Shown: piece after piece, positions 35,187 to 46,350 of the stretch | How the letters are laid out: every line of letters begins with the position of its first letter | How positions within the stretch are numbered: the stretch's first letter is position 1 | Origin: Microterricola viridarii | Lineage (GTDB): Bacteria; Actinomycetota; Actinomycetes; Actinomycetales; Microbacteriaceae | NCBI RefSeq assembly: GCF_001542775.1 | Contig: NZ_CP014145.1 | Span: forward strand, 434,001 to 498,000 | Direction: 5' to 3' | DNA: 64,000 bases | Notes under the pieces: model-generated | Database searches by the model: none | Told to the model about the DNA's origin: nothing | The model's input: the letters and a program-made list of their open reading frames with translations, nothing else | Made by a program: the position numbers and the translations under genes

Positions 35187-38137
35187 ATGTCTCCCCGAGT
35201 TACCGCCATCCTCATCGCGCGCAACGGCGCCCAACATCTGGACCGCACGCTGGCGGCGCTCGCGGCACAGACACGACGTCCCGACTCCGTGATCATGGTC
35301 GATTGCGGCTCGACCGACACCACCGCGCAGCTGCTCGCCGCCTACGGTCCGACCCAGCTGGTCTCGGCCGGAGCCGATCTCAGCTTCGGTGACGCCGTCA
35401 AGGCGGCCGTGCGGCTGAGCGGCGAAACGAGCTCGGAAAGTAACGGCGCGACGAACGGCGGCGAGCTGCTCTGGCTGCTCGCCCAGGACACGGCGCCCGA
35501 GCCCGGCGCCCTGGCCGCCCTCGTCAACGCGCTCGAGGTCGCCCCCTCCGTCGCGGTCGTCGGACCGAAGCTGATGGACTGGGAACGCGCCGACTACATC
35601 CGCGAGTTCGGCGAGACGATGACTCGCTACGGCGCGACCGTGACCGTCGTCGGCGAGGAGCTCGACCAGGCCCAGCACGACGGCCTGAGCGACGTCCTCG
35701 GCGTGGCTCCGGCCGGCATGCTGGTGCGCCAGGCGATCTGGCGGAGCCTGGGCGGCTTCGACCCCGCTCTGCCGGTCGTCGACAACGCGCTCGACTTCTG
35801 CGTGCGCACCCGACTCGCCGGTCACCGTGTCGCGCTCGTTCCGGCCGCACGGGTGGCCGTCGCCGGCGACGGCATCGCCGGGGCGGACCGCTCGCCTGAG
35901 GGCAGCGCGCAGCGCCGCCGGGTGAGGTTGCGCCGACAGGCCCAACTGCACCGCCGGCTGGTCTACGCGCCCGCCGCCGCGCTGCTGCCGCACTGGCTGT
36001 CGCTGGTGCCGTTGGCCTTCCTGCGCGCCTTCCTCCGGCTGATGCGCAAAGAGCCCGGCTCCATCGGGGCCGAGTTCGGGGCCGCGTTCGCCGCCGCCTT
36101 CTCCGGCCTCCGGGTGCCGGCCGCCCGTCGCGTGCTCCGACGCAACCGCACGCTGGGTTGGGGCGCGATCGCCTCGCTCCGGATGCCGGGTGCCGAGGTG
36201 CGCAGACGCCGCGCCCTGCTGCGTGAACAGCGCCGCACGCTCGCTCGCGGCTCCCGCAGCGAGCTCGCCTTCCTGAGCAGCGGCGGTGCCTGGACCCTCA
36301 TCGGGGCCACGGTCGCCGGGATTGCCCTGCTCGCCCCGATGCTCGGGGCATCCGCTCTCGTCGGCGGCGGGCTGCTGCCGGTGCACGGCCCTGCCGCACT
36401 CTGGCAGAACATCGGCTACGGCTGGCGCGACATCGGCACCGGCTTCGTCGGAGCGGCCGACCCGTTCGCCGCCGTCCTGGCGGTGCTCGGCTCGCTCACC
36501 TTCTGGTCGCCGTCCGCGTTCCTGCTCTGCCTCTACTTCGCCGCGCTGCCGCTGGCCGCCCTCGGCGCCTGGCTCGCGGCCGCCCGACTGACCGGCCGCG
36601 GCTCGCTGCGCGCGCTGGCCGCCGTGCTGTGGATGTTCGCCCCCACCTTCCTCAGCGCGATCGCCGACGGCCGCCCGGCCCCGATGATCGCGCACATCCT
36701 GCTGCCGTGGCTGTTCTTCGCCGCGGCCGCAGCCGGTCGCTCCTGGTCGGCATCGGCGGCATCCGCCCTGCTGTTCGCCGCGATCGTGGCCTGCGTGCCC
36801 TCGCTCACCCCCGCACTCCTGGTGCTCTGGGTGCTCGCCGTGGCGTTCAGCGGCCGCGGCATCATGCGCTTCATCGGAATCCCGATCCCCGCCGCCGTGC
36901 TGGCAGCCCCCTCGTGCTCGACCAGGCCCTGCGGGCCAACTGGTGGGCGCTGCTCGCCGACCCCGGCGTGCCGCTGCCCGGAGCGGGCGCATCCAGCTGG
37001 CAGCTGGTGCTCGGCTTCCCGAACGGCGACTTCGGCGGCTGGGGTGCGTTCCTCGGTGCCATCGGCCTGCCCGGGGCCAGCGTTCCGCTGCTGGTGCCGA
37101 TCCTGCTCGCCCCGCTGGCCGTGCTCGCCCTGCTGGCCCTGTTCCTTCCCGGCTCCCGGCTCGCCCTGTTCGGACTGCTGACGGCGTTGCTCGGCTTCGC
37201 GACGGCCGTCGCGGCGACCCTGATCAGCGTCACGGCGCTCGGTGAGCAGAGCATCCAGCTCTGGCCGGGCGCCGGCCTCAGCCTGTACTGGGCCGGCCTC
37301 ATCGGCGCGACCGTCATCGGGCTGAACGCGCTGGGCCGCGGCTCCACCGCCCCGGTGTTCATCACCGGCCTGGCCCTGGTGACGGCCGTGCTGCCGTTGG
37401 CGGCCTCGCTCGCCCTCGGCGCCGGCGCCCCGCTGCCGTCCGCCGTGCATGCCGGCGATGCGCGGATCCTGCCCGCCTTCGTCACGGCCGAGGCGCAGAC
37501 CGACCCGCGGGTCGGCACCCTTGTGCTGGTCCCGCAGAGCGGAGGCGCCGTGCTGGCCCAGCTGCAGCGCGGCTCGGGCACCCGGCTCGACGACCAGTCC
37601 ACGCTGTTCGCGACCGACACGACGCTGAGCGCCGATGAGAAGGAGCTGGCCGAGCTGGCCGGCAACCTGAGCTCGCGCAGCGGCTTCGATGCCCAGCCGG
37701 CCCTGGACTCCCTCGGCATCCGCTTCGTCCTGCTGGCCCCTGGCGCCGACAGCGCCGACGCGCGCGACACCGCCAGGCGGGCAGCCAGCTCGCTCGACGG
37801 CAACGCCCTCTTGGCCCCGGTCGGCCAGACAGATTTCGGCACGCTGTGGCGCTACCAGGCCGCGGACGGGGCGACGGATGCCGGCGACATCCCGCCCGAC
37901 GCCGGCGGCTGGCTCGGCCAGGCCGTCCTCTGGACGCAGCTCGCCGTGTTCGGCTTCGTGCTGCTGCTCTCGATCCCCACCGGAGCCGGCCGTGACGCGC
38001 CGCGCGGCCGGGCCGACGCCGCGGGCACCGGCAGGACCCCCGTCCAGACGCCTGCCCAGACGCCTGCCCAGACGCCCGCCGAGTCGCCCGCCGAGACCAC
38101 AACCGCCAGAGAGAATGAGCCAGACGATGAGCACTAG
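35187..38137 (+). pseudogene. GT2-membrane fusion glycosyltransferase, interrupted by a -1 frameshift
   Basis: The N-terminal GT2 domain (ILIARNGAQHLDRTLAAL, VDCGSTDTTAQLL, LLAQDTAPEPGAL) covers about residues 1-250 and is followed by a very hydrophobic region with a dozen helices. At the CCCCC run 36907-36911 the frame shifts; the second frame continues with LVLDQALRANWWALLADPG through more helices and a soluble domain (NALLAPVGQTDFGTLWRYQ). One extra C gives 983 residues, normal for this actinobacterial family found next to whiB2 and DUF5719. It probably acts in cell-envelope glycan assembly. A QTPAQTPAQTPA-type repeat tail precedes the stop. Confidence 0.82.
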
Positions 38138-39590
38138 CCGCCGCTGGGCGCTGGCCGGCGCCCGGGTGATGACCGGGTTGATCGGTATCGCCGCCGCCCT
38201 CTCCACGGTCGCCGCGGCCGTGCTGCTGCCCTGGCCGAGCCAGAGTGTGCAGCCCGTCGAGACCGTGGTGACCCCGGCCGCCGCCGAGCAGCAACGCGTC
38301 TGCCCGGGGCCGCTGCTGACCCTCGCCGCCGACGCCAGCGCGGCCTCCGCCGCCTCATCGATCGGGTCGGCGAACACCGTTTACGCCGCGGGCAGCGTGA
38401 ACGCGCTCTCGCCGGACGCCGTTGCCGTCTCCCCGCTGCAGATCCCAGACAACGTCGCCGGCGAGGCAGCCGGCACCCCGCTGGTGCTCAGCGTTCCGGC
38501 CCAGGAGGATGCGGCCAGCGACGCCCCGCTGTTGGCCGGCGCCCAGTCCCAGACGGCGCAGACCGAGACGCTCACCGGCTTCGCAGCCGCCCGGTGCGCT
38601 GAGGCCGGCTCGGACGGCTGGCTCGTTGCCGGCTCGACCTCGACCGGCCAGACCAGCCTGATCCTGCTCAGCAACCCCACCGCCGTCGTTGCCTCGGTCG
38701 ACCTGACCGTGTACGGCGAGAACGGCCTCGTCGACGCACCCGGAGCAACGGGCATCCTGGTACAGCCCGGTTCACAGCGCGTGGTCGCCCTGGCCGGTCT
38801 CGCACCCAACCTGAACTCGCCGGTCGTGCACGTGGCCACGCGCGGCGGCCAGGTCGTCGCCTCACTGCAGCAGAGCGTCATCCGCGGCCTCGTTCCGGGC
38901 GGCATCGACCTCGTCGGCACGACGGCGGCCCCCGACCTCGAGCAGGTTATCGCCGGGTTCATCGTGCCGGCCGCCCTGATCGACCCGACGCGCAGCAACG
39001 AGAGCGGCATCCATGACGACGGCGCCGTCGTGCGCGTGCTCAGCCTGGGCGACGTGCCGGCCGACGTGACGCTGAGCGTCACCGCCGACGCGGACGGCGG
39101 CAACGGCAGCTCCACCACGGTCACCCTGGAGCCGGGCGTCGCCTCTGAGATCCCGCTCGGCGATCTCACCGCGGGCAGCTACACGGTGCGGTTGAACTCC
39201 GACGCTCCGCTCGTTGCTGCCGCCCGCAGCACCGAGAAGTCGGCAGCCAGCGAGGACTTCGCCTGGTTCGCTGCCTCCGGCACGCTCGGCGACCACAGTG
39301 CCATCGCCGTGGCCGACGGCCCGGCGCCGACCCTGCGCCTGGCCAACCCGAGCACCATGGCCCAGACCGTGACGCTGCAGCAGCCGGGCGCGGCTCCCGT
39401 CACGCTCAGCCTGCCGGCCGGCTCCGCGTTGATCCGGCCGCTGGATGCCGGTGCCAGTTACACGCTGGAGGGCGAGAGCCTGGACGGCGTGCGCGCGAGC
39501 GTCAGCTACCAGGGCAGCGCGGCGCTGGCATCCTTCACCATCAGCCCGCCCGGGCCGCTGGCGCAGCCGATCGGCGTGTACGTCCGCTAG
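38127..39590 (+). CDS. DUF5719 family secreted/anchored protein
   Basis: A 487-residue protein. A basic N-terminus and a hydrophobic stretch (about 12-36, GLIGIAAALSTVAAAVLLP) form a membrane anchor or signal sequence; the remainder is a beta-rich, small-residue-rich extracytoplasmic region without catalytic motifs (repeated TLRLANPS, VTLEPGVASEIPLG). It starts within the last codons of the GT2 fusion (11-base overlap; an ATG at 38115 is also possible) and is conserved next to it, so the two probably work together in the envelope. Biochemical function unknown. Confidence 0.78.
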   Translation: MSTSRRWALAGARVMTGLIGIAAALSTVAAAVLLPWPSQSVQPVETVVTPAAAEQQRVCPGPLLTLAADASAASAASSIGSANTVYAAGSVNALSPDAVAVSPLQIPDNVAGEAAGTPLVLSVPAQEDAASDAPLLAGAQSQTAQTETLTGFAAARCAEAGSDGWLVAGSTSTGQTSLILLSNPTAVVASVDLTVYGENGLVDAPGATGILVQPGSQRVVALAGLAPNLNSPVVHVATRGGQVVASLQQSVIRGLVPGGIDLVGTTAAPDLEQVIAGFIVPAALIDPTRSNESGIHDDGAVVRVLSLGDVPADVTLSVTADADGGNGSSTTVTLEPGVASEIPLGDLTAGSYTVRLNSDAPLVAAARSTEKSAASEDFAWFAASGTLGDHSAIAVADGPAPTLRLANPSTMAQTVTLQQPGAAPVTLSLPAGSALIRPLDAGASYTLEGESLDGVRASVSYQGSAALASFTISPPGPLAQPIGVYVR

Positions 39591-39623
39591 GGGCGGCGAA
39601 CCGGCCGCTCAGGCCGGAAGCGG

Positions 39624-40091
39624 CTAGAAGTGCCGGAAGCGATCCGGGGCCAGATCCCACGGGTCCTTGCCGAGCAAGTCGCCGACGGCGCGGAACACGC
39701 AGCTCTCCACCATCATCCGGCGATGCAGCGCGTCGTCGTGGTGCAGCTTGCTCATGCGCTGGATCGGCACGCGGAAGAACACGATGCGGCCGCGCTGCTG
39801 GTCGACGTGCCAGCGGTCGACGTGGTCGCCGTGCAGCGCCTGCTCCGGGGCCGCTGCCACCTCAAAACGCACGTTGGCGAGCTCGGCGGGCCAGACACCG
39901 CGCAGGTACTCAGCGGTGGAGAGGATCGTCTCCTCGAACACCTCGATTCGGCCGCCCAGCATCGGCAGGTACGGGCCGGAGACGGAGGAGCGCAGGCCCC
40001 GGCCGTGCCGGTCCCGGATCCCACGGCGCGCCGACCCGCCCGCAGCGCGGGACGAGGCGCGGCCGGAGGGGGAACGAGAGGAGCGGGTCAT
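39624..40091 (-). CDS. zincin-like metallopeptidase-family protein without HExxH
   Basis: A 155-residue protein of the family represented by M. tuberculosis Rv3259 (placed by neighbourhood and the RDRHGRGLR start). After a basic low-complexity N-terminus comes FEETILSTAEYLRGVWPAELANVRFEV, then IVFFRVPIQRMSKLHHDDALHRRMMVESCVF, kept under 20 residues per piece here for reading: the place of the HExxH zinc motif has no such sequence (MMVESCVFRAVGDLLG). Peptidase activity is therefore doubtful. Start at 40091 is fixed by the leaderless -10. Divergent from DUF3499. Confidence 0.7.
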   Translation of the reverse strand: MTRSSRSPSGRASSRAAGGSARRGIRDRHGRGLRSSVSGPYLPMLGGRIEVFEETILSTAEYLRGVWPAELANVRFEVAAAPEQALHGDHVDRWHVDQQRGRIVFFRVPIQRMSKLHHDDALHRRMMVESCVFRAVGDLLGKDPWDLAPDRFRHF

Positions 40092-40098
40092 GTTCCCA

Positions 40099-40104
40099 AT
40101 CCTA
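40099..40104 (-). promoter_or_regulatory. -10 element of a leaderless promoter (zincin-like gene)
   Basis: TAGGAT on the minus strand, then 7 bases, then the ATG at 40091. Confidence 0.55.
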
Positions 40105-40150
40105 GGCGGCCATACCGGCATCCTCACCCGGAATCGGGGCGCTCTGGCGA

Positions 40151-40156
40151 TACGCT
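40151..40156 (+). promoter_or_regulatory. -10 element of a near-leaderless promoter (DUF3499 gene and ahcY)
   Basis: TACGCT, then 9 bases, then the ATG at 40166. The same hexamer is used before pdtaS. Confidence 0.55.
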
Positions 40157-40165
40157 GGAGTCGAC

Positions 40166-40420
40166 ATGAACAGGCCCTGCTCCAAGATCGCGTGCTCCGA
40201 GAACGCCGTCGCCACCCTCACCTACGACTACGCCGACTCGATGGCGGTGCTCGGCCCGTTGAGCGTGACCGCGGAACCGCATTGTTACGACTTGTGTGGT
40301 CGGCATGCCGACCGGCTCTCTGCCCCCGTTGGCTGGCAGGTGGTGCGGCATATGAGCCTCGCCAGCAAGCCCGGCCGGCATGTGGCGCGTGACGAGGAAG
40401 CGGCGATGCTGCAAGAATGA
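40166..40420 (+). CDS. DUF3499 family protein
   Basis: An 84-residue protein with two cysteine pairs (CSKIAC near 5-10 and CYDLC near 40-44), likely a small zinc-binding fold, followed by [17 protein letters not shown]. This is the complete DUF3499 signature. The family is found across actinobacteria next to the zincin-like gene and ahcY or manB; its function is unknown. It is separated from ahcY by 4 bases and probably shares its transcript. Confidence 0.88.
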   Translation: MNRPCSKIACSENAVATLTYDYADSMAVLGPLSVTAEPHCYDLCGRHADRLSAPVGWQVVRHMSLASKPGRHVARDEEAAMLQE

Positions 40421-40424
40421 CGCC

Positions 40425-41903
<1,479 letters not shown>

Positions 41904-41922
41904 CCCCGAATCGACAAGCAAG

Positions 41923-41956
41923 AAAACGCACCAACGGGCCTCCGTTGGTGCGTTTT
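41923..41956. terminator. rho-independent terminator between ahcY and the RDD gene
   Basis: A perfect 15-bp stem, AAAACGCACCAACGG pairing with its complement, around a 4-base GCCT loop, with the A and T ends giving a U-run on either strand. It can stop both ahcY (plus) and the convergent RDD gene (minus). Confidence 0.9.
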
Positions 41957-41995
41957 CGTGCTTCTGGATGACGCGGGCGCCGGCGCCTGCCCGGG

Positions 41996-42871
41996 CTAGC
42001 GCTCGGGGAAGCCGTGCGGGCGGCCGTGCAGCACGGGGGAGAGGCGCTCCAGCCTGCGGGCGGTGAGCTCCAGCCCGGCGGCGTCGCGCTGCCGGCGCAG
42101 GGCGGCGACCCCGGCCAGGAACAGTTCCGGCTCGATCTGCGGCAGCGGCGAGACGTAGCGGGATGCCTCCCGCGCCAGCTCCCCGGCCAGACGCGCCCGC
42201 GCGGCGGGCGAGAGCCGCGGAGCCTGCACCAGGAACTGTGCGATGCGGCGCTGCAGCCGGTCCGGCAGCGTGGCGACATCCGCCACCTGCGCCCAGGCCT
42301 GCAACGGCTGCGGTACGCCGTGGGCGGCGGCGGTGTAGCGGGGCACCCGCTCCATCTGTGCGTGCGTGCCGGCCAGCATGTCGCCGAGGCGCTTGCCGTC
42401 CGGGTTCAGCAGCCCCACTGTGACGGCCAGGCCGCCGAGTGTCATGTAGATCTCGAGCACGCCGGTGAGCGCGCGGACGAAGGCGTGGCGCAGCGCGATC
42501 GCGCCGCCGTCATCGCGCACGACCCTGACACCGATTGCGAGCTTGCCGAGAGAGCGCCCGGCGCTGGCGGTCTCGACGATGGTCGGCGCCAGGACGAGCG
42601 CGGTGACCAGACCGATGATGGAGAGCGCGGTGGCCATCGACTGGTCCAACCCGTCGCCGGCGGCGGCAGCCACGGCCCAGGCCAGGGCGGCGAAACCGCC
42701 GAGGTAGGCCACGGCGTCGATCATGGCGCCCCCCGCGCGCAGCAGAACGCTGGCCGGGTGCACGTCGAGGGCGACGGCCTCGCCGGTGAAGACCTGACCG
42801 GGCTCGGCCTGCGGATCCGCGCGCCGCAGATCCGTTCGGTGCGGTTCGTTCAGCGCGCTCGGCTCGGCCAT
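41996..42871 (-). CDS. RDD family membrane protein
   Basis: A 291-residue protein. The RDD domain (about 40-175) has ASVLLRAGGAMIDAVAYLGG, an aspartate-bearing first helix, two more helices, SAGRSLGKLAIGVRVV and NPDGKRLGDMLAGTHAQM. The C-terminal 115 residues are soluble and helical. RDD proteins are often found with SpoIIM/DUF58/MoxR genes, as here; transport or stress roles have been proposed but are not settled. The gene shares a 17-base intergenic region with the divergent SpoIIM gene. Confidence 0.88.
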   Translation of the reverse strand: MAEPSALNEPHRTDLRRADPQAEPGQVFTGEAVALDVHPASVLLRAGGAMIDAVAYLGGFAALAWAVAAAAGDGLDQSMATALSIIGLVTALVLAPTIVETASAGRSLGKLAIGVRVVRDDGGAIALRHAFVRALTGVLEIYMTLGGLAVTVGLLNPDGKRLGDMLAGTHAQMERVPRYTAAAHGVPQPLQAWAQVADVATLPDRLQRRIAQFLVQAPRLSPAARARLAGELAREASRYVSPLPQIEPELFLAGVAALRRQRDAAGLELTARRLERLSPVLHGRPHGFPER

Positions 42872-42874
42872 GGT

Positions 42875-42880
42875 TAGTAT
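42875..42880. promoter_or_regulatory. overlapping divergent -10 elements between the RDD and SpoIIM genes
   Basis: TAGTAT on the plus strand lies 8 bases before the ATG at 42889. The opposite strand of the same bases (AATACT/TACTAA) is the only -10 candidate for the RDD gene, whose ATG is at 42871. Both transcripts would be almost leaderless and their polymerases would compete. Confidence 0.5.
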
Positions 42881-42888
42881 TCAATCAG

Positions 42889-43884
42889 ATGGATCTCGAC
42901 GCCTATTCCGCCGCCCACCGTGACCGCTGGGAGCGCCTCGACGCCCTCGCGGCCCAGCGGCGGCTGAGCGGGGCCGAGGCCGACGAACTGGTCGAGCTGT
43001 ACCAGGCCGGTGCCGCGCAGCTCTCCCAGCTGAAGACGACGGCCGGATCGACCGTGCAGGGCGACCGGCTCTCGGTGAGCCTCTCCAGGGCCCGGCTCCG
43101 TTTCACCGGCACCGGCGACAACCTGCTCAGCCAGTTGCCGCGCTTCTTCGCCGTGCAGCTGCCCGCCGCCCTGTACCGGCTGCGCTGGCTCACCCTCGTC
43201 TTCGCGCTGGCCACCGTGCTCATCGCCGCCCTGTACGCGCTGTGGGCGCTCGGCGACCCGCGGGTGTTGGCCAACTTCGGCTCCGCTGCGCAGCTGCAGC
43301 AGCTCGCCGACGAGGACTTCGTCGACTACTACTCGGCCAACCCCGCTGCATCCTTCGCCGGCCAGGTGTGGACGAACAACGCCTGGATCGCCGCACAGTG
43401 CATCGCATTCGGCGTGCTCGGCGTCTACGTGCCCGCCGTGATCTTCAGCAACGCGCAGAACCTCGGCGTGACGGCTGCCGTCATGTTCGCGCACGGCGAG
43501 GGCGACACCATGCTGCTCTACATCGCCCCGCACGGCCTGCTCGAGCTGACCAGCGTCTTCGTCGCCGCGGCCGCCGGCATGCGCATCTTCTGGGCCTGGA
43601 TCGTGCCCGGCGCCCGCACCAGGGGGCAGGCGCTGGCCGCGGAGGGCCGCGCCATGTTCACGGTCGTGATCGGGCTGGCCATCGCCCTGTTCGTCTCCGG
43701 CATCATCGAGGGCTTTGTCACGCCGGCGCCGTGGCCGTGGCCGGTCAAGATCGGCATCGGTGCGCTCGCCCTCGGCGCGTTCCTGTTCTACATGCTGTTC
43801 GTCGGCGGCCGGGCGGCCCGCTCCGGCGAGACCGGCGACCTGGCCGAGTTCGAGGCCGGCGCGCACACCATCGCCGCCGCCTAG
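42889..43884 (+). CDS. stage II sporulation protein M (SpoIIM) family membrane protein
   Basis: A 331-residue protein with a soluble helical N-terminus (DLDAYSAAHRDRWERLDALA) and five to six membrane helices from about 95, including AQCIAFGVLGVYVPAVIFSN, the HGLLELTSVFVAAAAGMRI signature of the family, and a last helix near 290. In non-sporulating actinobacteria this family accompanies the RDD, DUF58 and MoxR genes; the module's function is unresolved, perhaps envelope quality control. A long hairpin repeat follows two bases after its stop. Confidence 0.88.
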   Translation: MDLDAYSAAHRDRWERLDALAAQRRLSGAEADELVELYQAGAAQLSQLKTTAGSTVQGDRLSVSLSRARLRFTGTGDNLLSQLPRFFAVQLPAALYRLRWLTLVFALATVLIAALYALWALGDPRVLANFGSAAQLQQLADEDFVDYYSANPAASFAGQVWTNNAWIAAQCIAFGVLGVYVPAVIFSNAQNLGVTAAVMFAHGEGDTMLLYIAPHGLLELTSVFVAAAAGMRIFWAWIVPGARTRGQALAAEGRAMFTVVIGLAIALFVSGIIEGFVTPAPWPWPVKIGIGALALGAFLFYMLFVGGRAARSGETGDLAEFEAGAHTIAAA

Positions 43885-43885
43885 T

Positions 43886-43952
43886 TCCGTTGAGAGCGGT
43901 CAAATGGCCGGTTTCGGGGTCGAAAAGCGGCCATTTGACCGCTCTCAACGGA
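43886..43952. repeat. 67-base near-perfect palindrome
   Basis: Arms of 25 bases (43886-43910 and 43928-43952) are exact reverse complements; the 17-base centre holds a further 5-bp stem (TTTCG / CGAAA) around GGGT. The core motif is GAGAGCGGTCAAATGGCC. It lies between convergent SpoIIM and DUF58 genes but has no U-run, and the stem is far longer than a terminator needs. It may be a member of a dispersed palindromic repeat family, or serve as a bidirectional transcription barrier. Confidence 0.85.
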
Positions 43953-43975
43953 CTTGCGACGGGGACCGGGCGGGG

Positions 43976-45304
43976 CTAGAGGCGACCGGCCGCCTTCAAC
44001 GCGATGTAGCGGTCGGCGAGGGCCGGCGGCAGTTCGGCCGGCGCTGCGGTGACCACCTCGGCGCCGCACTGCCGGATGGCGGCGGAGATGCGCTCCACGT
44101 CGAGCAGTGCACGCTCGGCCGCCGCGGCCCGGTAGATCGCTGACCGGGTGCCGCGCGTGGCGGTCGCGTCCCGCACGGCGGGGTCGGTGACGGATGCCAC
44201 GACCACGGTGTGCCGTTTGGTGAGCTCCGGCAGCACGGCGAGCAGGCCGGTGGCGGCGCCGGGCGCCTCGATGCTGGTCAGCAGCACGACGAGCGCGTGC
44301 CTGCTGGTCACGCCGCGCACCAGCGACGGCACGGCCGTCCAGTCCGTCTCGATCAGCTCCGGCTCGATCGGAGCCATCGCCTCGACCATGCGGCTGAGCA
44401 GCTCGGCACCGGCCGCGCCCTGCACGCGGCCGCGCACCAGCCGATCGTAGGCGATCATGTCGACCCGGTCTCCGGCGTGCGAGGCCAGCGCGGCCAGCAG
44501 CAGGGCGCTCTCGAAGGCGGTGTCCAGCCGGGGCTCGTCGGCGATGCGGGCGGCCGAGGTGCGTCCGCTGTCGATCACCAGCACCACGCGCCGGTCGCGT
44601 TCCGGCCGCCAGGTGCGCACCATCAGGGACGGCGCCATGCTCGGGCTGCTGCGGCGGGCGGTGGCCCGCCAGTCGATGGAGCGCACGTCGTCGCCGCGCA
44701 CGTACTCGCGCAGGCTGTCGAACTCGGTGCCCTGGCCGCGCAGCATGACCGCGGTGCGGCCGTCCAGCTCGCGCAGCCGAGCCAGCCGTGACGGCAGGTG
44801 TTTGCGGGAGTGGAACGGCGGCAGCACACGGATCCGGCCGGGCGCCGCGAGAGTCGCCTGCCGGGCGGCCAGGCCGAGCGGTCCGACCGAGCGCACCGTG
44901 ACTTGCTCCACCCGGCGCTCGCCGCGCCGGGTCGGCGTGAGCAGCATGCTCAGCCGGCGCCGCTCGCCGGCCGGCAGCGCGATCCGCTGCCGGTTCGACG
45001 CCGCCCCGGCCGAGGGCTGCCAGGCGTCGCGCAGCACACCGCGGAGCGCCCGGGTGCCCCGGTTGCTGATGAACAGCTGCGCTTCCGCGCTCTCGCCGAG
45101 CCGCAGCCGCGCCGGCAGCACGCGCTCGACGGCCAGCGCGCGCGGCGTCGCCGCGAGCACCAGGTCGAGCGTCAGCAGCGCCAGCATGAACAGCAGCCAC
45201 ACCCCGAGCACGGTCGCGGCATCCGCCAGCGAACCGCCGCCGAGCGCCACGATGGGCACCACGCCGAGGGCGAGGAGCAGGACGAAGCGTGGCGTGATGG
45301 CCAT
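43976..45304 (-). CDS. DUF58 domain-containing protein
   Basis: A 442-residue protein with two N-terminal membrane helices (about 5-50), a beta-rich middle, and the DUF58 region around 210-225 with REYVRGDDVRSIDWRATARR. After it comes a von Willebrand factor A-like part with VVLVIDSGRT. DUF58 proteins partner MoxR ATPases, as here: the MoxR gene ends 2 bases before it. The first gene to be translated is the GDPD-membrane gene, so this is the last of a five-gene operon. Confidence 0.9.
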   Translation of the reverse strand: MAITPRFVLLLALGVVPIVALGGGSLADAATVLGVWLLFMLALLTLDLVLAATPRALAVERVLPARLRLGESAEAQLFISNRGTRALRGVLRDAWQPSAGAASNRQRIALPAGERRRLSMLLTPTRRGERRVEQVTVRSVGPLGLAARQATLAAPGRIRVLPPFHSRKHLPSRLARLRELDGRTAVMLRGQGTEFDSLREYVRGDDVRSIDWRATARRSSPSMAPSLMVRTWRPERDRRVVLVIDSGRTSAARIADEPRLDTAFESALLLAALASHAGDRVDMIAYDRLVRGRVQGAAGAELLSRMVEAMAPIEPELIETDWTAVPSLVRGVTSRHALVVLLTSIEAPGAATGLLAVLPELTKRHTVVVASVTDPAVRDATATRGTRSAIYRAAAAERALLDVERISAAIRQCGAEVVTAAPAELPPALADRYIALKAAGRL

Positions 45305-45306
45305 CG

Positions 45307-46346
<1,040 letters not shown>

Positions 46347-46350
<4 letters not shown>

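Noticed and set aside
35091..38377. Long minus-strand frames opposite the GT2 fusion
   Set aside because: Glu/Gly/Arg-rich translations without domains, opposite a gene with clear GT2 and membrane signatures.
43886..43952. Ordinary rho-independent terminator
   Set aside because: The hairpin is much longer than needed and is not followed by a U-run on either strand; a termination role cannot be excluded but does not explain the structure.
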